Positions 45,601-57,176 of a DNA stretch of 64,000 nt are shown here, piece by piece (the stretch's first letter is position 1; every line of letters starts with the position of its first letter). Under the pieces are notes generated by a model. It had not been told where the DNA came from and made no database searches. It worked only from the letters and a program-made list of their open reading frames with translations. The position numbers and the translations under genes are program-made. The stretch lies in the NCBI GenBank assembly GCA_963920765.1, contig OY987245.1, positions 17,872,727-17,936,726 on the forward strand. Reading direction: 5' to 3'. The DNA comes from Ulota crispa (Eukaryota; Streptophyta; Bryopsida; Orthotrichales; Orthotrichaceae).

Positions 45601-48600
45601 AGTCCCTCCTGCGTCCCTTCCATGTAAGCCTTTTCTCACCAGAAAACCAAAACTTCACAGAAGCTTTAGAATGAGAGTAAATACAATATTGCATTGCTTC
45701 CTGAAAACCCTTGGAATTTAGAGTCTGTTTGTGCTCAGTCAGAGGCGGGTGTGGCCAACATTGGAGTTTTTAACTTTCTTTCATGCAACTCTTAATCGAT
45801 ATATACATATACACACACATGTGGGCGAATTGTGTGTTTAACAAGGGAATGAAAAACTTCAAAAATGGGTCATTAGGCTGAAATCTTTTGTTGCTACCGT
45901 GTGTAATGGCACGAACTGTTCAGCATTGTTTTGACTTGGAACATGATAACCTTGGTTGACCAGTTTGGAGCCAAATTCGAATTCAAATCAACATCATAAC
46001 CCAGAACAGAGCCACCTCGCTGTTGCGCCTGCTGCAATCGCTGTCGAATGCTCATTACGTGGGTGATACCATCGACGTGTCATTCAACATGGACAGCGCT
46101 GTGGACAGCCAAACTCTAAACGTTGTGAACTCGTTCGCCTGGCCTCACGGGAAGAAGATCGTGCGGCGTCGAATCATCCAAGGAGGTCTCATCCGAGCTG
46201 TGTGCGAGAGCTGGTAAGAAAAAAGGGTCAGAAAAAAGGGTCACACTTTTCCTTCAAAAAAAAATTGGCCAATTTGTTCTTAAACCCAACTTGGTAATCC
46301 AGGGCCAACTGAATGAAAGAAATTCTGTTTGCTGGTCAGAACAGGACACGGAATGACGTTCTCAAAGTGTTTGGTATCCACTACCTCATTGCATTCCTGG
46401 GGTAGTTTGCTGAAATTGAGTACAGCTGATTTTTCATTTAAATGACGAAGCTTTAATATACGATTCTTGTTCATTTTTACAGGTATCCTGCATCTGATGA
46501 TGATTTCGGACTGTTGCTTGAGGACGACATTGAAGTATCACCCTTTTACTACATGTGGCTCAAGTATGCCCTCCTGCAATACCATTACAATCCCAACGTC
46601 AACCTTCCGGAGCTCAACGCCATTGCGCTCTACACTCCTCGAGTGGTGGAGGTGGTGAAGGAGAGGCCGCACTGGAATGCCACGGAGTTCTTCAGCGATG
46701 TGCATCCCAACACTCCATACTTGCACCAATTGCCATGCAGCTGGGGTGCATTGTTCATGCCCAAGAAGTGGCGAGAGTTTTACAAGTACATGGGCATGCG
46801 ATACACCGAGGATGCCAAATCCAACCCCGTCAAGATTCCCAAGTCACGAACCAATGGATGGCAGGTCAGTCCTCTCTCACACTTTCAGCCTTTCGCCATT
46901 CAACTAGTCTCTGGAGATCAAATTTTCTTCATCACTCCTTTTACTATATCCTCTACCTGGAGTGTCACACATTGACAGAGACTCTTAATCACGACTCTGT
47001 CGATCGTGTGATGGTGATTGTATCCACATGCTGTTTTGGTTATGGAGGTTGAGCAAAGCGTATTGGTGGGATAATGACAGGCATCGTGGAAGAAGTTCCT
47101 GATTGATATGATGTACTTGCGAGGACACGTCACCTTATATCCCAACTTTCCCAACCAGACGAGCTTCAGCACAAACCACATGGAGCCTGGGGCTCACATT
47201 GGGGCGGCCGCCAACAAACTCGCCCACAACCGAATTGACTTCGTCGTCCCTCTCTTGCAGGTTTGTATTATTTCATACCTTCAGCAACCTCTTTTTTTTC
47301 CAAGTTCATGCAAGCCCTTAGAGGTTGGATATGGTCAAAACACCGAAATTTTTGCACGTGTTGAATGGTAGAGGATACATGTAACAATAAACGCCATATT
47401 CGTTAATTCGGGAAGAAACCCTGATTTTGGGAGTTTAAGGTGACCACCTTAAACCGAGCTCGAGGAGTAAGGTGAGTACAACTCGGGAATCTGGTTTTCC
47501 CAATTTAATGAATATGGCGTTAATACCTTAGATAAAATGGCTGTATGACGGCCTAAACACAAACTTCAGGCCGGTCCCAGTTTCTGGACACCTTTCTGAG
47601 AATATAAATCACTGTTTTTGCACATGAATTCTGCCAATTTTGATAAAATTGACGTTAGGTACGTCTTTAAGCATTTGACACAACATGTAGGAGTATCATT
47701 TTTGAGAGATCATTTTAGTATGAGATTTGAAATCTCAAAGTGAGAGGTTTTAGACCACTATGAAGGGACTGTTGACAACCAAATTTTGTATTTCACTAGT
47801 GCTTAAACTATTTGCTAATGGAAGTATTGCTGACCCTGCAGGAAGATTTTGTCCCACTGTTGCCGAACGGTAAGCTTCCGGAAGCTAAAAAACTGCCAAT
47901 TATCAATCTTTTCAATCATGTGGCGTCCCTTCGAGAACTGAAGACGGCAGGGGCGATGCTCCAGCAAGACGTTTTCAACTGCAGCACCACGCACGTGGTG
48001 GTGGTGGATGACAGAACAGGGGAGCCATTTTCATGTCAGCAATTCTAACTGGAACATTTGAAATGTACAGCGTTTTGTGATGCGCGCCTCGACAATAACA
48101 CTGGTCACAGCCACCATGCATTTGTTGCATGTTGTGCCATTTTAACGCTACAGCATGCTCATATGAGTCTTATCCCATTCACGTACTGTATAGCAATTAT
48201 ATTCCTTCATAGTTACTGCAATGCCATTTCGCACATGAGCACTAACTAGGTAGTTAGCTTATATTATTCCCAGTGAAACCGAGGGTGGGTGATGAGCCTC
48301 TGGCCAGTGACATGTTGTACTATCGGTGGAGAAAACATGTCTCCTCGCCAGGCATTCTGGTTTTTGAAGAGATGAACATTCTTGACACTTCAGGATGCAC
48401 ATTAGATAGTGTCGCAGAAACAGCTAGAATGATAGGATTGGAGCCAAAGGAATTGCAGCTCTTGCACTTTCCTTCGTTAGCTTTTGTTTCACTGAGACCT
48501 GTGTCGTCTAAACGGTGTGGTGAACATCATGTATTTATATTTATTCATTTATTTACTGAAATATCTACTTCTGAATCTGCATACGAAGCCCACACTGGTG

Positions 48601-48698
48601 TAAGCATTTTGTGCCTATTCTATGCAACAAAAATAGTGCAACTTGGAAGTATTCCTTTCAACTTTCATACATATCCAAGGTATTTTGAGAATCCTTAA
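42622..48698 (+). CDS. Two-module GT-A-type glycosyltransferase, type II membrane protein
   Basis: Ten exons joined by GT-AG introns keep one frame of 1,090 codons: 42622-43130, 43622-43934, 44182-44534, 44830-45247, 45374-45623, 45964-46213, 46483-46864, 47081-47260, 47842-48034, 48274-48698. Residues 71-93 form one membrane helix after a 70-residue N-terminal tail, the usual Golgi type II layout. The first GT-A-like module (about 198-470) has the metal-binding-type motif YLIDDD at 282-287. The second (about 615-900) has LLLEDD at 708-713 followed by IEVSPFYY. The second half resembles plant proteins annotated as transferring glycosyl groups (Arabidopsis AT5G12260 type, from memory). The donor sugar and acceptor are unknown. 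The start has GAAATGG context. The last ~50 residues after SLRPVSSKR are untypical, so the 3' end may differ. Intron 8 carries a MITE. Confidence 0.85.
47391..47520. mobile_element. AACACC-type MITE within intron 8, 130 bp
   Basis: ACGCCATATTCGTTAATTCG at the left and CAATTTAATGAATATGGCGT at the right, flanked by perfect TAA (47388-47390 and 47521-47523). This is the cleanest target duplication in the family and points to the PIF/Harbinger group. It is about half the normal length, by an internal deletion. The splice sites of the intron are untouched. Confidence 0.85.
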
Positions 48699-48705
48699 CC
48701 TTTCT

Positions 48706-48711
48706 AATAAA
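48706..48711 (+). terminator. Possible polyadenylation signal
   Basis: AATAAA eight bases after the stop codon assigned to the glycosyltransferase gene. It is unusually close, which may mean that the real stop lies upstream, or that another signal is used. Confidence 0.35.
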
Positions 48712-49559
48712 TTTCATCAACATCAAAAAGAATGCACAAAGCTCCATGCTTAGTACTTTGAAGGCTTCTCTCTACAAAACAGAGCAGGTCTGGACTTGTT
48801 GAACCGTGTAGCACGCTGAGCTGAGCTTCGTGTTTGCTCTTGATAAGCGGGGGTAAATGCACTTTCCTCCTGCTCATCCTGTGCTGAACTATTATTCTTC
48901 GTCCTCACCAAATTCACTACTAAAACAAGCCCTCCGGTTTTTCTTCAGGCAATCGCCAACTTTTGTGGTTATCTCTTATTCTCAATCAAAACTAAGAACA
49001 TTTTCAATTCAAAACACGCACTGTGAACACAGAGTAATGCGAGTAATGTGTCAGTTGTTGGTTGGTTGGAAATTTGGCGAGTTTGTTTGGATGCATGACG
49101 CTTAAATTAAAGCAGGCGTAGAAAAAGGAGCAAAACAGGCACTTTTATGCATTAAGGCAAGGTTGCTCCTCTTCATCTGAGAGATCATTTTCTTTGCGCA
49201 CAGTAAATCCCTCTGTCATTGTCTTGTGTGTTGACAAAGCTTGCATGTGCAACATACAAGGCATTGCAAAGTATTCTGTGAGAGAGAGAATTTTGCAAAG
49301 CATCATACGAAAAAAGCAAGGAGCCGAACTTGTTAGAACATCATCAATGCATAACTCTCATGAACTTACTAAGTATATTTACTATCTTTTGCTTGTTTTG
49401 AAATCGAAACTTGTGATTATTTTATTGGAAGCTCATAAAAAAACTCTTTGCATAAACACAAAGTAAGCTTAATTGGATTTGTAAATGGGATTACCAAGAA
49501 AGAGTTTATTGAAAGCAAAATAAAAGACAAGAAACATAATGTGCTATGGCAAATTATGC
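48712..49559. other. Spacer downstream of the glycosyltransferase gene
   Basis: Probable 3' untranslated and intergenic sequence. No second gene or repeat terminus supported. Confidence 0.45.
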
Positions 49560-50458
49560 TTAATCCCCAAAGGCCCAAATTCATATTTTTTCTCTTAAAA
49601 ACACTCAGAAGTGTCATTTCTAGTCATTTGATTCGAAAAACCATTTTTTTTCTATTTTGTATAGATCTAACCATAAAATCTTGCACTACATTTATGTGTA
49701 AAGGCATCGTGAAAGTTATGTGAGGTTTGATTGTACAAATTTAGAGATATGATTACTTGACATTAGATAAAATGTTATTTTTGACCTTTGTCCAAAATTT
49801 ACAGGTTCTTTTAATCACACATTGTGGACATTTTTTTGTAACAAGGGTGATTCCACACAATAAATCATGTTAGGCATATCTTCACAAGTTTTCTAAGTCA
49901 ACATAGACATGTAAGTTATATAACACACCCTACATGGTTGCATTGCAAACACGTGCTTGAAACTCACACTACATTGATATTTTTTGCAAACTAAACTTTT
50001 GAGAGCATTTTTTGGAAAGTAAAAACCCAAATGATGGATTGACAAACTTTACCTTGATTAGCAATCACACAAAAAAGACATGAAAAAAAACCAAATCTCT
50101 ACTACCAATTACATTTCAAAAGCTATTGTAGTTATTTAACACAATAATGTATTATATTAGTACACTATTGCTATGGATATACTCCAATGAAGGATCATGC
50201 CTTCATTGGTTGCCCTTGGCAAAAATAAATGGAAAATGGTATGCCCAACTTGCCCATTGCACAAAAGAAAACACATAAAACACTAATAACATTCACACTG
50301 TAAATATGATTTCAATAAGACTTTGTATCTCCATGTAACATTTATAAAACTCTATTTCATGAAAATGCTCAAAAAAATTAATCAAAATTCCCAATAGAAT
50401 AAGCTTGTCCAAAATCAATTTTGTCCATTGTAGGGACAATGGACGTTTAGAGGTTTAG
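49560..50458. mobile_element. TTAA-family element (subfamily 3), about 0.9 kb
   Basis: TTAA-TCCCCAAAGGCCC at the left; right end GGACGTTTAGAGG before a worn TTAG. It aligns with 3859-4818, lacks that copy's nested insert (site near 50,216-50,236) and has about 150 bp of its own around 49,980-50,165. Lies less than 1 kb from the gene. Confidence 0.65.
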
Positions 50459-51359
50459 AAAAAAAATCCATGAAAGTGGCACAAAAAATTCAGAATTTAT
50501 CATGTCATTTCCATGGATTTTCTTTTTTAAGCATGATTTACAATAGTACATTGTCTTTTTTTGTTTTAGATTGCTTTCAATGGACTCCCTTTTTGTTGTC
50601 CAATTTTCAAATTCAAATATTTATGTGTTTGTTCACAGAGTTGTTGATGGAGCTCCATCGATAGTAAACTCAAATTGATGATGACGCATATTTGACATCA
50701 TAACTTTTAAAGCTGATAGAAAATCGAAGTGTTCCTTTCATTATTGTCTGAAGATTAATATTAATTTTGTTATTTTATGGAAACGGAGTTTATACCTTAA
50801 ATAATTTGGAAAACAAATTTCATTTTGTTACTAAAGTTTTTATATTTCACGAGTGTTTGCTGCATGTAATTTAAAAACACCAGCTCTTACGGACATCCTT
50901 CTTAGTTTTGCTTTAGTGTCGTAAAAAAACTTGAATTTCTTTGTTAAAGGGTGTTTATTTATTTATTGTTGTCTTTAAGAACACCTACGAGACTAGATTG
51001 TGAGGGGATTGATGTTGAGGGTTGGTGGATGCACTAAAGCAAAAGTTGGTTTTTCCAAGATTAATAATTTAAGTTACTTTTGAGGTTTCTTTTGTATTGA
51101 AGATTGCTTTTGGGTGACCATTTGTGCTCATTTCGGGTTTTAGTTACTTTTTCATTTTGAAAGGGTTGCTATTGGAAGTCTTGTGGCTTGCTTTTTAGCA
51201 AGAGTAATTGTTGTATTCTTATGATTTAATTGCTTTTAGGCCTTGAAAGCACCCCAGAGGTTAATTTTCCCATTTGGCACCACTACACAACCATCTATTA
51301 CATTTGAGAGCCTTGTGCTTTTGCTTTTCCATCCAACCTAAAGAGCAAACTTCACAACA
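50459..51359. other. Spacer, nothing recognised
   Basis: AT-rich, no gene or terminus seen. Confidence 0.45.
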
Positions 51360-51990
51360 CGGCTTCAAGGTGAGGTCACACCAAAATAAACCGATTTTCA
51401 AAATGGCTTTTTGTAAAAAAAATAGGTGGTGATGTTTACTTCTTTTGTGTGAAAGCTGATTTATTTATTTTTTGGTCTGTTCTAAACCAACAGTTTTTGG
51501 GGTTTACAAACTAACGTCTTCACCTTCTTGTTCCTTGAATGGTGGAAAGATTATCTTTAGTAGAACAATAGATAAAAGCCTTGAGCAAAGCAACTGTCCT
51601 CAATTTTCCAAAAATACAATTTACTTCTTCATATGTTTAAAATTGGTTGTTTTGGCTTGTGCGGCCCCGGCATCAAGGCTAGGCCACACCAAGCAAAACC
51701 AATGTTTGAAAACTTCATTTTGTAAAAAACTGGTGGCGGCTATTACTTTTGGGTGGAAAAGCATACTCTTTGACTTTTTACTTCTAATTTTTGTCTATTC
51801 AAAACTAACAAATTTGAGAGTTCAAAATTGGCGTCTCAAACCTCCTACCCTAGAATGATGGAGAGGTCATCTTTAAGAGCACAGTGGATGAAACTCTGAA
51901 AAAATGATTGTCCCCCACTTTTCCAGAAACACAAGTGACTCCTTCATCCGTTTCAAACCGGCTGTTTTGGCCTGTGGCCCCGGCATTAGT
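51360..51990. repeat. Tandem dimer of a roughly 310-bp dispersed repeat
   Basis: Unit 1 (about 51360-51665) and unit 2 (about 51666-51990) share GGTCACACCAAAATAAACCG-like starts, a TTTTTGTAAAAAA stretch, TTTTCCAAAAATAC and a GTTTTGGCCTGTG...CCCCGGCAT end. Same unit at 26445-26950 and about 59,620-59,950. The 128-codon frame here spans the repeat and is not regarded as a gene. Confidence 0.6.
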
Positions 51991-52534
51991 CAAGCATGAA
52001 AAGAGCTCTATAAAAACACTTCATGGTGGAGCACACCTGAGCCGTGCTTGCTTTCAAATCTCTCCCCCAAAGTCAGGGATGCAAAAGCACTAACTTCTAA
52101 AATTGTGCATATGGAAGAGATGATCGTGTGCGCAAGATCTGTTCCAACCAAAAATTCACAGGTTCATGCAGCTGATGAAACTGCAGAATGGACAATTGGA
52201 CACTAAACGGCGTACTGGATGGCATGGTGAGCAATGCTTTTGAGAAGGCAAGGCAAGGCAACTCTGGAGGGGGAGGTGAGCCCGGGATAGGAATGGCGAG
52301 ATGTTTTATTGGATGAGTCGTGGGGATGCAAGGAGCACTTGATGATGGATGTGCATTGTGCAACATTCCACCTGTTCAACAGGCTCAATTACGAGGGATG
52401 GATGGGCATTGGGCGACGACGGCGACGCTCTTCGGAGTCTCGGACACGCTCATGACCTATTCTCACTGGCACGTTCACTAAGTCTATTGTGAACACTATT
52501 TCAGATGAGTTACTAGACATCATTAGACATCATT

Positions 52535-53230
52535 AGGGGCTTCAAACTTTAAAAAAATTTGGTGATTCACTAGAGAATTCACTTATGTGAATGTGAATTC
52601 TCTAGTGAGTCCCATGGTTTATCACTTGTCATATCCCCTCCTAATGTGATTCACATTATGAGGGAACTCCAAAAACTCACTCTCACGTCTTCGCGGGGCT
52701 CGTCGCTTGCCTTCTTGAAGCACTGTTTTTGGTTAGGGTTTGCTTTTGGCTATTTTTGGTTTTTGTTTGCTGCAACTTTTCCTTTGTTTGCGGAAGGTGA
52801 CGGAGTGAGATCGACATGGCTGATTTGATTCAAGAGTTGCGAGAGTGAAATTGGAGGTGAAGGAAGGTGATAATACTGCCTGTCACCATTCTCAATCCTA
52901 AATAGAAAACCTTTCTCAACTAAACCTAATCTAGCATACACTCCCACAAATTTCCAAAAATTCCAAGCCTCCACAATCTAGCATACGAGAAAATGAACCA
53001 AGCAAGACCCCCAACTTCTGCAGAATACCCTATTTGAGGCAAAACGCAAACTTGGGAGTGTTTCAGAACACTCAGAGTCCAACTTGTGCACAAAACTCAC
53101 GTCTACCTTACCAAAAACTCATGGGGGTCTCAAACTTAGAGCACGTGAGTGGACAAAAATCATCCACTAGTGACCTGAAAATGTGTGAGGTGAGAAACTT
53201 GTAAGACTCATTTCATGTTTGAAGCCCCCT
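52535..53230. mobile_element. AGGGGYTTCAAA-ended element, 696 bp
   Basis: Left AGGGGCTTCAAAC, right GTTTGAAGCCCCCT, flanked by ATT on both sides. Near the left end is TTCACTTATGTGAATGTGAA. The inner frames (for example 52646-52828) show no recognisable protein. Confidence 0.65.
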
Positions 53231-53840
53231 ATTGGCAATAAACGTTAGAGGAACAAACATGACTAAAAAACCATAAACAAAGATAAAAACACAAAAAGTT
53301 TTATTAGCCCCACCACTTAGAAGGTCCCATTTGATTACTCTCTTCTTTTAAGATCACATGGCATCATCCCATTGATTGCTGAAAATGGGGGAATGCGTCA
53401 TTTGATCAAACATTTTTCAATGACCCATTCTTTCAGACCCAAGGAAAAGGTCAAAACTCCCCTCACCAAAATGGATTTGATGGTCTAATGAGAACGAGCC
53501 TTCAGCCAACGTTTCATTTTTTGGCAAAAATTTGATTAAATCTTACCTGAAAACTTGAGTGGCTAACATAACGCTAGAAAATTTCCTGAAAAAAATGGAT
53601 GGATTTGCCAAATCCCTTCCCACATTTGCACTAGATTCGCCACCTTTTGGATGAAAGCTACTAATATTAGTAGATTTCTTTGATGAATGTACAAACGTTG
53701 TTAATTCTGTTCTAGTCTATCCAAATTTTCCTTACCTGCTAGCATGGTGGGGTGCATGTCGCTCTTCCAAGGAAAAACCAAAAACTAAACACTACCTTCA
53801 GCAAGCTTCAAATCCAAATGAGGGGGGTGGAGCTAGCATT
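53231..53840. other. Spacer, nothing recognised
   Basis: No gene or terminus supported. Confidence 0.45.
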
Positions 53841-54030
53841 TGGGGGTTTCAATTATGCCATTCTGCACCAAAATCATTCACATAAATAAGATTTGTGAAA
53901 GATGTGGGCAAGTCACTTTGTGAACGAGCCATGACAACCTCTTGGAGTTTGTCATAGTGTATTCACCGATGAACAAAAACTTGTTCACAACCATTCATTC
54001 ACCGTTTTTTTAAGATATATGAAACCTCCT
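53841..54030. mobile_element. AGGGGYTTCAAA-family element X, 190 bp
   Basis: Left TGGGGGTTTCAATTATGCC, right ATATGAAACCTCCT, flanked by ATT (53838-53840, 54031-54033). It shares the right flank with the next element. 54649-55166 is its longer, inverted relative. Confidence 0.65.
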
Positions 54031-54033
54031 ATT

Positions 54034-54474
54034 AGGGGATTTCAAACATAAAATCTAGCCTATGAGTTTCTCACCTCACAGGAATTCTAGTCATTAGTGA
54101 ATTACTTTTGTTCAATCACATACCCAAAGTCTCAAACATCTGTGAGTTAGCGTTTAGGGTTCTACTTTTGCAACAACAACGCTGCAAGAGTAGGATCAGC
54201 ACAAGCACAAGCAGCGCAAGTACAAGGAGCGCAAGTACAAGGAGCAAGGCAAGAGTAGAAACACGATGGGTGGGTGGCGACCTCCATCAGCATTCACGGT
54301 TGTGTCCAAACTGGTGCTCACCGAAGCCAAGAAGGTGGATTTCTGGAGTTCACTCTTAAGGTGAATCACCTTAGGAGTGAACTTCAAAGGTGAGTCACCT
54401 CCCTATTCACTAGTGAATACATGGAGTTGAATGACAACATGAGTCACCTAAAAAAGTTGATGTTTGAAACCCCT
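54034..54474. mobile_element. AGGGGYTTCAAA-family element Y, 441 bp
   Basis: Left AGGGGATTTCAAACATAAAA, right GTTTGAAACCCCT, flanked by ATT (54031-54033, 54475-54477). Contains a strong inner hairpin (TTCACTCTTAAGGTGA...TCACCTTAGGAGTGAA) and the palindrome TTCACTAGTGAA. A (CAAG/GCAAG)n short repeat lies at about 54,180-54,245. Confidence 0.7.
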
Positions 54475-54628
54475 ATTGTTTCTGGCATGCATGGGCCTTG
54501 GAGGTGGTGGTCAAATCACTTGAATGAATGAAGGAATGTTCTATATTGGGTTCTGAAGCAATTTGGCGCTTTGTCTAGTCCCACTTGGAAGTGTAGTGCT
54601 AGAGCCAAACTATTGGTTCATTCATCAA

Positions 54629-55471
54629 TGGGAGTTCAAACATAAAATAGGGGGTTTCAAATATCTCAAAAAACCGCTAACAAGTGGTTGTGAACAAATT
54701 TTTGTTCACAAGTGAACATGAAGTCACCAAAGTAAACCACCCATAAGGACCTCCAGGAGGTCCTCATGGGTGGTTCACACGTGAACAACGTGAAAGCGTG
54801 AAGCCTCTCCCTCTAGCTCTTGTTCTTGTCTCAGCTCTCGCACATGTCCTTGTCGCTTCCCACCTCTAGCTCTTGCTCTCACTTCCAGCCTCTTGCTCTC
54901 ACTCCACGTTGCCAAGTTACAAGCACTCAAAGGTTCAAGCTGAGGGGACTTGGATTAGAAGCGGCAATGGTGGAGCTCAAGGGATTCGGATTAGCTTACG
55001 AGATTGGTGATTTTGGGCAAAGTTGGAGGGGTGGTGTGTAGTTCACTAAAATATGGATATTTGAATGGGTGAAGGAGAGGACATGAACGGTGGCTTCACT
55101 AAGTTGTTCACCAAATTTCATTCACGTGAACAAAATTGGTGCAAAATGGTATAATTGAAACCCCCTAATATGGCCTATGAACACCTCACTAAACCCCCGT
55201 TCATTATTGAATTATTTTTGTTTACTCGCACGCCCAAAATTTAACACATTTGTGAGTTTGCAATTAGGGTTTTGTGCACAAGTCGGGGGTTTAAGCATTT
55301 AAGACACCGGAGAGGATGAGTTGCGTGAAAATGAGTTTCTGAAATTCACTCCTAACGTGCATCACATTAGGAGTGCATTTCAAAGGTGAATCACCTTGTT
55401 GTTCACTAGTGAATTCGCCAAGGTGAATTGCAACGTGAGTCACCTAAAAAAGTTGATGTTTGAAGGCCCCT
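54629..55471. mobile_element. Element Y' split by an X-type element
   Basis: Y' begins GGGAGTTCAAACATAAAAT (54,630-54,648) and resumes as ATGGCCTATGAAC after the insert, as in Y (AAAATCTAGCCTATGAG). It ends GTTTGAAGGCCCCT at 55471. The insert (54649-55166) has AGGGGGTTTCAAA and TTGAAACCCCCT ends and AAT on both sides (54646-54648, 55167-55169). Confidence 0.7.
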
Positions 55472-55828
55472 AATTATGCAAGTTAAGCCGTGAGTTAAGC
55501 ACGGAGAAGAATCATTCTTTCTTTTCCATGAGGCATCGGCTTCCTTTTCGAATTTCGATGCAGAGATGCATGGAGCACCCGTGTCTCGGGAGTTGTGTCA
55601 GGGGTCAAGCCTGCCTTGCATCCAACAGAACAGTATTTGCACCGAATTAGCAAAGGGCATTGGGGAGGGTGCAGCAGCAAGGCAGGGCAGGGCAGGCAGA
55701 CAAGGAGGGAGCGCGGGAGAGAAAGGCCTAACTTTTGAACATGATGAGTGCAACGTTCTCGGTGACCAAGTCTACCCACCACCCTTGCGGCCTTGCCCCC
55801 CTCCCACCCCTTTGTATCCGCCGCACAC
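55472..55828. other. Small higher-GC island, no gene assigned
   Basis: Frames of about 100 codons on both strands (55495-55782 minus, 55566-55874 plus) with GGCAGGGCAGGGCAGGCAG low complexity. No recognisable product. Confidence 0.35.
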
Positions 55829-55933
55829 TACACTAAATAGTTCTTTTAGGTTGCCCCACCGTCTAATTTCTTGACAGCCCACAATAAATAGATACTACTG
55901 ATTTTACAATTACTGTTACAAATAATTCTTAAA

Positions 55934-56185
55934 AACACCATATTTGTTAATTTGGGAAAAAAGGTATATTTTGGGATTTTCAAGAAGTTTGAGGTGATCA
56001 CCTCAAATCGAGCTCAGCATTTTTATGTACACGTGCCCTCACCTGAGAGGAGGGATTTGTGAGGGAAACAATCTTAGTGGCTCAGACCAAATATGATACC
56101 TTTGAATTTGGTTTAAAGTAACTTCTTGGATTTGAGGTGGAGTACAAAATGGTACCTCTGTTTTTCCCAAATTAACAAATATGGT
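55934..56185. mobile_element. AACACC MITE, about 252 bp, nested
   Basis: AACACCATATTTGTTAATTT at the left and AAATTAACAAATATGGT at the right; the interior blocks GAGAGGAGGGATTTG and TTTGGTTTAAAGTAAC match the 15772 copy. Confidence 0.75.
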
Positions 56186-56266
56186 AATTAAAGGGTTTGA
56201 CAAAAACAACAAAGCTACAAAAAAAACAAACTCACAACGTCTCGATTGTAAGTTATGTGATATCTT

Positions 56267-56590
56267 GGGCTGTTCAAACTATGTCCCACATCCCACGTGA
56301 CAAAGTCCCATGCATGGAAGTGCAAAATCCCATCTTTCTAGGCTAGAAAAGATGGGACTTGGGCTCAAAGTTGGGACTAGCATTTTGGTAAACTCAAATC
56401 TTAAGTGAAGTTCCACTTTTTTTGACGCCAATAATTCCAAAAGTGCTGCCATGTAGGCGCCATGTAAGCAAGTGGGATGTGGGATTTGAGGCATAGTTTG
56501 AAATGCAAAGTCCCATCTTTTGCCTCTCCAGCAATCAAATTCTCATATTGAAGTGGGACTTGGGACGTGGGATATAGTTTGAACCACCCC
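56267..56590. mobile_element. GTTCAAACTAT-ended element, 324 bp, nested
   Basis: Left GGGCTGTTCAAACTATGTCC, right GGATATAGTTTGAACCACCCC. The same CAAACTATNTCCCA module recurs internally in both orientations (about 56,490), giving several possible hairpins. GGG-starting ends suggest hAT or Harbinger; no clear duplication. Confidence 0.6.
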
Positions 56591-57176
56591 TTAGTATTTA
56601 AAGAATTGTATGCCCCTCCAAGAGGCTAAATGATGAGTTATGCAATAGCTTTCCAAGATAAAGCAACCTAATTATCAAGGCTACCTAAATGCACTATTTA
56701 GAAGCAATCCAAAGGTGAGTATTTTTAGTAATTGGAGAATCCTCCTTCATTTGTCCCATATCTTTTCTATTCTTTCAAATGGGTTGAAAAATATTTGTGT
56801 AGGACAACACTAAAATTTAAAAAATTATCACAATAAGTTGAATCTAGGAATTTTGAATTCATAGTTGGATTCAGAGGGCTTGATATCATCATATGGTATA
56901 GAAGGATATCCAATTGACCAACTCCAAAATAGGGGCGAGTCTTTACTTTCGTCCTTGTTTGTAAACGAACATGAGTTATTTGAGTGTGTTGTGTACCAAG
57001 TTGGAGCCCCAAGCATCCATTGCAACTTTGCAAGGGTGTAAGGCTGCGCACTAGAAGCAATCTAGAAGTGAGTTTTATTTTAGGAAACATAGAAGCCACT
57101 TTGATCTTTCCTTGAATCCCCATTTTTCCTTTACGTTAACCCCAAGATGAAATTTTTTTTTTTACGCTATCAACCC

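Larger units (their letters stand above)
55829..56702. mobile_element. TACACTAAATATT-family MITE with two nested elements
   Basis: Left TACACTAAATAGTTCTTTTA then GGTTGCCCCA, right GGCTACCTAAATGCACTATT. The outer parts align with 39199-39503. The insertions at 55934-56185 and 56267-56590 account for the extra length. Confidence 0.65.

Noticed and set aside
52646..52828. 60-codon frame with a hydrophobic stretch as a small membrane protein
   Set aside because: It lies within the 52535-53230 element and has no support besides being open.
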